NCBI RefSeq assembly: GCF_937138205.1
Contig: NZ_CAKZOT010000089.1
Location: 1 to 64,000 of the forward strand
DNA length: 64,000 bases
Direction of reading: 5' to 3'
Source: an uncultured Rhodospira sp.
GTDB lineage: Bacteria > Pseudomonadota > Alphaproteobacteria > Rhodospirillales > Rhodospirillaceae
Both the position numbers and the translations under genes were made by a program. The notes beneath the pieces were generated by a model. It saw nothing but the letters and a program-made list of their open reading frames with translations. It ran no database searches and was not told the DNA's origin. Every line of letters starts with the position of its first letter. Position 1 is the first letter of the stretch. Shown here piece after piece: positions 16,926 to 23,661 of this stretch.

Positions 16926-18770
16926 ATGGACCTGTTCGAGCGATTTCTGGGGTTTCTGGCACGGCGCACGGAACGCATCCGGGTCTGGCACCATTGGCCC
17001 TTTCTGCTGGGCTTGGCCATTGTCGTCGGCCACCGCGTCAACCTGCGTCACGAAAACCTGACGGACACCGAAACAGCACCGAAGCCGGTGCCACCGCCCG
17101 AGGATTTCGACATCCAGGGTGCGCGCACGGCCGACGGCACGTTCAACGATCTCGGCACGCCCTGGATGGGCAGCGCCCACACCCGCTTCGGCCGCAATCT
17201 GCCACTGTCGGCGACCTACGCCGAGACCGGCGAGACGCTGATGGACCCCAGTCCGCGCCTGGTGTCGCGGCGGCTGCTGGCGCGCGGCGAGTTCGCGCCG
17301 GTGCCGCACCTGAACCTTCTGGCCGCCGCCTGGATCCAGTTCATGGTCCACGACTGGCTGGGTCACGGCAAGAACGACAAGACCGTCAAGCACGAGATCC
17401 CCCTGGAGGAGCACGACGACTTCCCCATGCGGCCGATGACCGTGCTGCGCACCCGGCCGGATCCCGACACCAACCCGCAGGACGAGGGGCGTCCGAGCAC
17501 CTTCCGCAACGTCGAGACCCATTGGTGGGATGGATCGCAGATCTATGGCTCCGGCGCCGAGCGCCTGCGCCAGGTGCGCGGCGGTGTCGATGCCAACGGG
17601 CAGCCGTCCGACGTTCTGCCGGACGGCAAGCTGGCGATCGACGACAAGGGCCATCTGCTGGTGGATCCGACCACCAAGGAGCCCAACCTCGAACTGAGCG
17701 GCGTGAATGGCAACTGGTGGGTCGGGCTGTCGGTGCTGCACACCCTGTTCACCCGTGAGCACAACGCCATCGTCGACCGCCTGCGCATCGACCACCCCCA
17801 GGCCAGCGGCGAGTGGCTGTTCCAGAAGGCGCGGTTGGTCAACGCCGCCCTGATGGCCAAGATCCACACCGTGGAATGGACGCCGGCGCTGATGGACTCG
17901 CCGGTCGGCCGCATGGCCATGCGCGGCAACTTCTGGGGCCTGACGGGCGAGCACATCGTCAACGCCTTCGGCCGGCCGTCCGACAGCGAGGTGATCGCTG
18001 GCATTCCCGGCTCGCCGCAGGACCACCACGGCGTGCCCTACGCCATGACCGAGGAGTTCACGGCGGTCTACCGGTTGCACTCGTTGCTGCCGGATGGGGT
18101 CAAGGTCCGCCGCCACACCGACGACAGCGCAATCGTCGAGAAGAGTCTGCTTGACCTCGCGTTCGGCAAGACCCGCGAGATCTACGACAGCGCATCGTTC
18201 CCCGACGTGCTGTATTCGCTGGCCACGAGTCACCCTGGCGCGCTGGTGCTGAACAACTTCCCCAACAGCCTGCGCCGGCTGGAAAAGAAGGCCGACGAGT
18301 CGATCGTCGTCGACCTTGCGGCCGTCGACATCCTGCGCGACCGCGAACGCGGCGTGCCGCGGTTCAAGGAGTTCCGGCGCCTGATCGGCATGAAGCCGCC
18401 GGAGACCTTTGCCGACATCACCGACGACGCGGATTGGCAAAAGGCCCTGAAGGAAGTCTACGGTACCGTCGACAAGGTCGACCTGCTGGTGGGCACGCTG
18501 GCCGAGGCGCGCTCGGCGCGGGGCACGCCGTACCGGTTCGGGTTCTCCGACACGGCCTTCCGCGTCTTCATCGTCATGGCCTCGCGCCGCCTGAAGAGCG
18601 ACCGCTTCTACACCGACGACTTCCGCCCCGAGATCTACACCGAGGCCGGCTTCCGCTGGGTGCGCGACAACACCCTGTCGACGGTGATCCGGCGCCACTG
18701 TCCGGAACTGGCCGACCGGTTCGCCGACGCGCGCAACCCGTTCTTCCCCTGGGCCAAGGCGCAGAGGTGA
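16926..18770 (+). CDS. Alpha-dioxygenase-like haem peroxidase (fatty-acid alpha-oxygenation)
   Basis: A 614-residue member of the animal-haem-peroxidase superfamily, closest in motif layout to plant alpha-dioxygenases, which convert fatty acids to 2-hydroperoxy acids. The distal haem His is H142 in WIQFMVHDW. The catalytic Tyr and proximal His are Y382 and H385 in VYRLHSLLP, with the Y-x-x-H spacing of alpha-DOX. H314 and T319 in KIHTVEWT match the carboxylate-binding pair of rice alpha-DOX, and an Arg near 560 (KSDRFYTDDF) could complete that site. A hydrophobic stretch at about 24-36 could touch the membrane. It is the first gene of a five-gene operon, 4 bases from the P450-like gene. The family assignment is firm; fatty acid as substrate is inference from the conserved binding residues. 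Confidence 0.87.
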   Translation: MDLFERFLGFLARRTERIRVWHHWPFLLGLAIVVGHRVNLRHENLTDTETAPKPVPPPEDFDIQGARTADGTFNDLGTPWMGSAHTRFGRNLPLSATYAETGETLMDPSPRLVSRRLLARGEFAPVPHLNLLAAAWIQFMVHDWLGHGKNDKTVKHEIPLEEHDDFPMRPMTVLRTRPDPDTNPQDEGRPSTFRNVETHWWDGSQIYGSGAERLRQVRGGVDANGQPSDVLPDGKLAIDDKGHLLVDPTTKEPNLELSGVNGNWWVGLSVLHTLFTREHNAIVDRLRIDHPQASGEWLFQKARLVNAALMAKIHTVEWTPALMDSPVGRMAMRGNFWGLTGEHIVNAFGRPSDSEVIAGIPGSPQDHHGVPYAMTEEFTAVYRLHSLLPDGVKVRRHTDDSAIVEKSLLDLAFGKTREIYDSASFPDVLYSLATSHPGALVLNNFPNSLRRLEKKADESIVVDLAAVDILRDRERGVPRFKEFRRLIGMKPPETFADITDDADWQKALKEVYGTVDKVDLLVGTLAEARSARGTPYRFGFSDTAFRVFIVMASRRLKSDRFYTDDFRPEIYTEAGFRWVRDNTLSTVIRRHCPELADRFADARNPFFPWAKAQR

Positions 18771-18774
18771 GGCC

Positions 18775-19671
18775 ATGACACGGCGGATCCGCATCCCGTT
18801 CCTGATCGACCTCATCCGGGTCAACGACGCGGCGACCATCCGCGCGGTGGCGGACGAGGTGGCGCTGGACCGCGGGTTTGAGCCGCCGCTCGGGCCGCTG
18901 GTCAACCGGCACGTCTTCCGCCGCGTGCGCGGCGCGTTGCAGGCGCCGGACGGGCCGCTGCCGTCGCTGCGCCGCCGCGACGACACGGTTCGGCAAGAGG
19001 CACAGGCCGCCCTGACGGCCCGCCTGGAGGGCGATCCCGCCGACCTGCTCGACGACGAAACCCTGGACAAACTGGCCGCCCGCGTGCGCGGCGCGGGCGG
19101 GGAGGCCGGCCCGCTGGCGCAGCAACTGATCGGGCGCCTGTTCCGGGCGGACTATACCGCCACGGCCGAGACCTGGGACGCCGCGTGGGTGGTTCAGACC
19201 ACCGCGCAGAGCAACAATGTCGTCCGCTACTGGCTGTGGCTGCTGACCGGGCGCATCACCCGGGCGCAAAAGGTGCTGTCGGACGCCGTGTCCGGCGACG
19301 CGGCCGGCGTCCACGCCACGGGCATCGCCGTTCACAACCTTGTCGACAGCATCGAGCGGCTGGCGGCCCTGTACCGCGACGAATACCTGCGAACGACCAC
19401 CAGTACGGACGAGGTGATCGCCCGCGCGCTGCTGGCGCCGCCGACCACCCTGCGGCAGGCGACGCGGCACGCGGATTGTCTGGCCGGATCGCTGCGCCCC
19501 GGCACGCTGGTCACCTTCTCCAGCCGCGAGGCGGGCACCAAGAGCCTGGATCCGCGCGTGGTCTTCATGCGCGACTCCTGGAGCGCGTGCCCGGCCCACG
19601 CGCTGGTGCCGGCCATGATCGCGGCGGTGTGGACCCGCGCCGTCGCCGGGCAGGGGAGGGCGGGCGCATGA
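18775..19671 (+). CDS. Short cytochrome P450-like protein, partner of the dioxygenase
   Basis: A 298-residue protein without an easy family match. Its C-terminal third lines up with the P450 core. IARALLAPPTTLRQATRHAD (215-234) resembles the K-helix and following Arg region, AGSLRPGTLVTFSSREAG (237-254) resembles the beta strand before the haem loop, and SWSACPAHALVPAMI (268-282) carries Cys272 where the haem-thiolate ligand should be. The ExxR pair of the K-helix is absent (RALL instead), and the protein is about 100 residues shorter than usual P450s. In fungal Ppo enzymes a P450 domain follows the same dioxygenase domain in one chain; here the two are adjacent genes. The next gene starts at its ATGA stop. 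P450 identity is inference from short motifs. Confidence 0.6.
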   Translation: MTRRIRIPFLIDLIRVNDAATIRAVADEVALDRGFEPPLGPLVNRHVFRRVRGALQAPDGPLPSLRRRDDTVRQEAQAALTARLEGDPADLLDDETLDKLAARVRGAGGEAGPLAQQLIGRLFRADYTATAETWDAAWVVQTTAQSNNVVRYWLWLLTGRITRAQKVLSDAVSGDAAGVHATGIAVHNLVDSIERLAALYRDEYLRTTTSTDEVIARALLAPPTTLRQATRHADCLAGSLRPGTLVTFSSREAGTKSLDPRVVFMRDSWSACPAHALVPAMIAAVWTRAVAGQGRAGA

Positions 19672-21017
19672 GCGACGACATGATCTTCTCGCCCCTGGCC
19701 TTCCGCTCGCTGACGCTCAAGAACCGGGTGCTGCGCTCCAACATCTCCGGCCGCTTCGACAACGAGGACGGTTCGCTGACCCAGACCCGGATCAATTGGG
19801 AGACCAAGTTCGCCGCCGGTGGCGTCGGTGGCATCATCTCGTCCTACGTGCCGGTGCTGATGGAAGGGCGCATCATCGCCGGCTACGCCACCATCCACCG
19901 CGACGACTTCATTCCGTTGTGGCGGAGCCTGGGCGAGGCCGTGCACGCGCACGGGGCCAAGTACATCGTTCAGCTCAGCCACTCGGGCCGGCAGATGGAC
20001 CTGCCCGGCGTGCACAACCAGCACCAGCCGACGCCCAGTTCGACCAGCCAGCCGGAAACGCTGCACGGATTCCTGTGCCGGGCCATGGGCGCGGGCGAGA
20101 TCCGCCAGTTGGTGCAGGCGTTCGCCCGCGCCGCCTGGCGGGCGCGCGAGGCCGGGCTGGACGGAGTCGAGTTGCACGCGGCCAACGGCTACCTGTTCAC
20201 CCAGTTCCTCAGTTCCGGCATCAACGACCGCAAGGACCTGTACGGCGGGTCGCTGCGCAACCGGGCGCGCTTCCTGCTCGATGTCATCGCCGCCATCCGC
20301 GAGACGGTCGGGCGCGACTTCCACCTGCAGGTCAAGCTCAGCGCCGTCGACCACAACAACATCATCCCGTGGGAAGGCAAGGGCAACACCCTGGCCGACA
20401 CGGTGCAGGTGGCGCGCTGGTGTGAGGCGGCGGGGGCGGACGCCCTGCACGTCTCGACCGGGTCGCTGTTCCCGCATCCGCTGAACCCGCCGGGGGACCT
20501 GCCGCTGGAGGTGCTGGCGGTCACCTATGACGCCATGATCTCGTCCGGCATTCATGGGTTCCGGAATTTCCTGCTGTTCCGCTATCCGGCGCTGCGGCCG
20601 ATCTTCCGCTGGCTGTGGTTCCGGCTCAAGGGCGACCGCGACAACGAGGCCATCAGTCTGAACGAAGCCCGGGTGATCAAGCAGGCGGTCTCGATCCCCG
20701 TGATCAGCACCGGCGGTTACCAATCGGCCTCGGTGGTGCGCGGCGCGCTGGAACGCGGCGACATCGACGCCGTGGCCATCGCCCGTTCGCTGGTGGCCAA
20801 CAACGACCTGGTGGAGCACTGGCGCGCCGGTCTGGAGCAGCCGCCACGCCCCTGCACCTACTGCAACAAGTGCCTGCTGAACGCGCCGAAGAACCCGATG
20901 GGCTGCTACGAGGAGAGCCGCTACGACAGCCGCGAGCAAATGCTCGACGAGGTGATGTCCATCTATCGCACGCGGGGCGCGTTGGCGATCCCGCCGGTTG
21001 ACGGAGCCGCCGCATGA
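19668..21017 (+). CDS. Old Yellow Enzyme-family NADH:flavin oxidoreductase
   Basis: A 449-residue FMN TIM-barrel ene-reductase. It shows LTLKNRVLRSNI near the N-terminus, a VQLSHSGRQ strand, the GVELHAANGYLFTQFLSSGI block with the flavin and substrate site, DLYGGSLRNRARFLLDVI, and VISTGGYQS. Near the C-terminus C396, C399, C402 and C413 form the CxxCxxC-x10-C pattern that holds a 4Fe-4S cluster in 2,4-dienoyl-CoA reductase, but the FAD/NAD domain of that enzyme is missing. The start is the ATG overlapping the upstream stop (ATGA); a much longer frame from 19185 is only overlap. Members reduce activated double bonds such as enones from oxylipins. That role fits the operon but is inferred. Confidence 0.88.
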   Translation: MSDDMIFSPLAFRSLTLKNRVLRSNISGRFDNEDGSLTQTRINWETKFAAGGVGGIISSYVPVLMEGRIIAGYATIHRDDFIPLWRSLGEAVHAHGAKYIVQLSHSGRQMDLPGVHNQHQPTPSSTSQPETLHGFLCRAMGAGEIRQLVQAFARAAWRAREAGLDGVELHAANGYLFTQFLSSGINDRKDLYGGSLRNRARFLLDVIAAIRETVGRDFHLQVKLSAVDHNNIIPWEGKGNTLADTVQVARWCEAAGADALHVSTGSLFPHPLNPPGDLPLEVLAVTYDAMISSGIHGFRNFLLFRYPALRPIFRWLWFRLKGDRDNEAISLNEARVIKQAVSIPVISTGGYQSASVVRGALERGDIDAVAIARSLVANNDLVEHWRAGLEQPPRPCTYCNKCLLNAPKNPMGCYEESRYDSREQMLDEVMSIYRTRGALAIPPVDGAAA

Positions 21018-22570
21018 CCCCGGGCGCGCCCATCACCGCCGTCGAGGTGGAACTGGCGCGGCGCCGGCGGTGGCGGCGGTGGATCGTCGCGGCCGTGGTC
21101 CTGGTCGTGCTCGTCGCCCTGGTGGTGCTGTGGGTGGTGGCCGGGGCGGCGCTGCGCCTGACCGACGAGTCGACGCCCCGGTTCGACGATCCGGTGGAGC
21201 ACTTCATGCACGGTTCCATCGGCGCCGAGCCGGCCAGCGGCCTGCCCTACAAGCTGTGGGCGGTCCTGCCCGACCTGTTCCCGGAAGCGTTCGAGGGCCG
21301 CCCGGACTACACCGCGTTCGGGTTCCTGTACGACACCGACGACCCCGACCAAGGCGACCTGCCGATCGGCATTTCCCGCCGCCGCGCGTTTGGAGTCGAG
21401 GTGGTGTGGTTCAACTGCGCGGTCTGCCACACCGGCACCTATCGCCTGGACGCCGAGGCGGAGCCGGTGATCGTCCCCGGGATGCCCTCCAACAACCTGG
21501 ATCTGTACGGATTCGTCGCCTTCCTGCTGGACATCGCCGACGACCCGCGCCTCGCCACCGAGCCCGTGCTGACAGCGATCGAGGCGAGCGGGCAGTCGCT
21601 GGGTCTGCTCGAACGGGTGTTCTGGACCAATGTGGTGCTGCCGCAGGTGCGCGAGGGCCTGCTGTTCCGTCAGGTCCGTCTGGGGCCGCTTCTGGCGGAA
21701 CAACCGGCCTGGGGACCGGGGCGCGTGGACACGTTCAACCCGTACAAGGTCGTCTCGCTGGTGCCGCCGATCAGGCCGCTGACCGAGGACGAGGCGGTCG
21801 GCGCGGCCGATTTCCCGTCCATCTTCCTGCAGGGGCCGCGTGCCGGCATGTCCCTGCACTGGGACGGCAACAACCCGTCGCTGGCCGAGCGCAACCTGTC
21901 CGCTGCCCTGGGGGCGGGCGTGACGCCGGAAACCGTCGACCACGCGGCCATTGAGCGGGTGGCGGACTGGCTGTTGACCCTGCCGCCGCCGCCCAGCCCG
22001 ATCGAGACCGACGACGCACTGGCGGTCGAGGGACGCGCGCTCTACATGGACCACTGCGCGGCCTGCCATGGGTACCTGGCCGAGGACGGCACGTACCGGT
22101 TCGAAGGCGAACACCTGGGGCAGGTGGAGCCGATCGACCGCATCGGCACCGACCCGGGCCGCCTGGACTCGTACACGCCGGCCTTCCGCGAGCGGCAGCT
22201 GAGCGACCTGTTCGCCGGCACGCCCTATCACTTCCGGCACTTCGTCAAGACCGACGGCTACGCCAACCATCCCCTGGATGGGCTATGGCTGCGTGCGCCC
22301 TACCTGCACAACGGATCGGTGCCGACGCTGGCCGACCTGCTCCTGCCGCCCCACGAGCGGCCGGTTGCCTTCGTGCGCGGCTTCGACGTCGTGGATCAGG
22401 ACCGTGGCGGGTTTGTCGCGCCGCCCTGCGATCCGGACGGCACCGCCCCGGCCGAGGGGTTCTGCTTCGATACCCGGCTGCCCGGCAACGGCAGCCAGGG
22501 CCACGTCTATGGAACAACCCTGAGCGAGGCGGAGCGGTCCGCCCTGCTCGCGTACCTGCTGAGATTCTAA
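21014..22570 (+). CDS. Membrane-anchored dihaem cytochrome c, RoxA-like
   Basis: A 518-residue protein with one N-terminal membrane helix (about 24-46) and a periplasmic part carrying two covalent haem sites, CAVCH at 135-139 and CAACH at 348-352. The region around APYLHNGSVPTLADLL matches the dihaem peroxidase/rubber-oxygenase (RoxA/RoxB) family, in which one haem binds oxygen and cleaves carbon-carbon double bonds. It is shorter than RoxA itself and has a membrane anchor instead of a cleaved signal peptide. It is coupled to the OYE gene by an ATGA overlap. It may be an electron carrier or a lipid-cleaving dioxygenase for the same pathway. Haem attachment would depend on the Ccm system encoded further right. 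Confidence 0.82.
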   Translation: MTPGAPITAVEVELARRRRWRRWIVAAVVLVVLVALVVLWVVAGAALRLTDESTPRFDDPVEHFMHGSIGAEPASGLPYKLWAVLPDLFPEAFEGRPDYTAFGFLYDTDDPDQGDLPIGISRRRAFGVEVVWFNCAVCHTGTYRLDAEAEPVIVPGMPSNNLDLYGFVAFLLDIADDPRLATEPVLTAIEASGQSLGLLERVFWTNVVLPQVREGLLFRQVRLGPLLAEQPAWGPGRVDTFNPYKVVSLVPPIRPLTEDEAVGAADFPSIFLQGPRAGMSLHWDGNNPSLAERNLSAALGAGVTPETVDHAAIERVADWLLTLPPPPSPIETDDALAVEGRALYMDHCAACHGYLAEDGTYRFEGEHLGQVEPIDRIGTDPGRLDSYTPAFRERQLSDLFAGTPYHFRHFVKTDGYANHPLDGLWLRAPYLHNGSVPTLADLLLPPHERPVAFVRGFDVVDQDRGGFVAPPCDPDGTAPAEGFCFDTRLPGNGSQGHVYGTTLSEAERSALLAYLLRF

Positions 22571-22582
22571 GGAGTCACTTCA

Positions 22583-22627
22583 ATGGTCAAGTCGACGACC
22601 TTTGGGACGGGGAGGCCGCGGACATGA
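22583..22627 (+). CDS. Possible 14-residue coupling peptide
   Basis: An ORF reading MVKSTTFGTGRPRT begins 8 bases after an AAGGAG ribosome site and ends in a TGA that overlaps the ATG of the next gene (ATGA). Its ribosome site is the strongest in the gap, so ribosomes may enter here and pass to the membrane protein gene. No homology can be claimed. Confidence 0.3.
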   Translation: MVKSTTFGTGRPRT

Positions 22628-23049
22628 CGGACTCGCTTTCGATCGGCTGGACCCGCGCCCAGGCCGACAACGCCTACAAGACTCACCGCCGCCTTCTCGC
22701 GGTCAACCTCGTGCTGCAAAGTGTGGCCGCCGTGAGCGTGCTGATCACGCCGGCCTGGCTGCTCGGCATTCTTGGCTTGACGGTGACGGCCGAGGTCGAG
22801 GCCTGGGCGCGCGTCTGGGCGATGATGGTCCTGATCGTCAGCGCCTTCCAGATCCCCGGCTGGCTCAACCCCGTCTACAACCGCCTGCCCCACGTGATCG
22901 GCGTCCTCGCCCGCGCAGCCCTGGCCATCTTGTTCCTGATCCTGGGGGGTGGGTTCGTGTGGATGGCGCTGTTCGACGGCGGGTTCGCCGTGGCGCTGTA
23001 CGTGACCTACCGCCGCTTGGTGATCGCCGAGTTGCAGACCCGGCCATGA
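22624..23049 (+). CDS. Small integral membrane protein, last gene of the dioxygenase operon
   Basis: A 141-residue protein with about four hydrophobic segments (about 24-48, 60-80, 90-112 and 114-128) and short charged loops. I do not recognise the family. A GGGGAGG site lies 8 bases before the ATG at 22624. Being last in a tightly packed operon with a membrane-anchored cytochrome, it could be a membrane partner of the cytochrome or a transporter-like accessory. Nothing in the sequence decides this. Confidence 0.7.
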   Translation: MTDSLSIGWTRAQADNAYKTHRRLLAVNLVLQSVAAVSVLITPAWLLGILGLTVTAEVEAWARVWAMMVLIVSAFQIPGWLNPVYNRLPHVIGVLARAALAILFLILGGGFVWMALFDGGFAVALYVTYRRLVIAELQTRP

Positions 23050-23124
23050 GGGCAGAGCGACGTCTCTTGGGTGGGATGGAGCCCCCTTCCGACGGCTTCA
23101 GTGCGTCTGGACACTGGTTCCATA

Positions 23125-23215
23125 CCGCCCGACGAAAAGGTTGGCGTTTTCGTCGGGCGGCCAACGCGCCTCTGGCGTCACTTCGCGACGCCAGCTTCAC
23201 CAAAATGGCGCCGGC
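23125..23215. repeat. Structured repeat, copy 1
   Basis: A 14-bp perfect stem (CCGCCCGACGAAAA at 23125-23138 with its complement at 23147-23160) is followed by a second stem, CTGGCGTC at 23172-23179 with GACGCCAG at 23187-23194, and then CTTCACCAAAATGG and a GCCGGCG tail. A diverged second copy with the same order lies about 280 bases to the right. The first stem is well placed to end the dioxygenase operon transcript. Confidence 0.6.
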
Positions 23216-23247
23216 GGGCCGAAGCCCCGGAGCCGCGCCCCCGAACG

Positions 23248-23380
23248 TGTAAATTGGCCTGGCAAAATGACCCCCAATAGGCTGGGCGTCATTCCACGAA
23301 AAAATTAGTATAATGAATTCTTCCCCATAGATAGGGGTCAACGGGGCGCCGATCCAGGGGTCAGCCGCCGCGCCGATTTC
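23248..23380. mobile_element. Mobile-element remnant, copy 1 (about 133 bp, no transposase)
   Basis: From TGTAAATTGGCC to CCGCCGCGCCGATTTC this segment matches 38137-38270 along its length, with shared blocks GGCAAAATGACC, CCAATAGG, GATAG.GGTCA and CCGCCGCGCCGATTTC. The spacing is nearly identical while the AT-rich middle has diverged. It looks like a terminal or intergenic piece of an insertion sequence, perhaps IS21-like, but no transposase coding remains and the family is uncertain. It sits between the two structured repeats. Confidence 0.5.
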
Positions 23381-23403
23381 CAATCGGTGGCAACTGATAC
23401 CGT

Positions 23404-23600
23404 CCGACGAATGAACTGACTTGATTCGTCGGCCGGCCGGCGCGCCCCTGGCATCGCTTCGGGATGCCAGCTTCAACCAAAATGGGGCCGGCGCCCACGG
23501 CGCCGCTTCGCGGCGCCGACAAAGTTTGGCCGCCCTTTGGGTGGCCGGGGCTGCGGAGCCGCGCGCCCCCATGGGGCGCTGCGGCGAAAAAAACAAAGAC
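23404..23600. repeat. Structured repeat, copy 2, with extra hairpins
   Basis: CCGACGAAT at 23404-23412 pairs with ATTCGTCGG at 23424-23432. Then CTGGCATC at 23448-23455 pairs with GATGCCAG at 23463-23470, followed by CTTCAACCAAAATGG as in copy 1. Further stems follow at once: CGGCGCCGC-TTC-GCGGCGCCG near 23500-23520, GGCCGCCC-TTT-GGGTGGCC near 23530-23550, and GCCCC-AT-GGGGC near 23570-23580. An A-run follows. No gene is seen in 23050-23661. Confidence 0.55.
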
Positions 23601-23661
23601 TCGGCATCACCGGCGCCCAGAAGCGACCAGCCGGACGAGTCAATCCAATCGTCGGGCGGTT

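Noticed and set aside
19185..19667. N-terminal extension of the OYE reading frame
   Set aside because: It overlaps the P450-like gene out of frame and has no OYE homology; the ATGA start at 19668 gives the normal family N-terminus.
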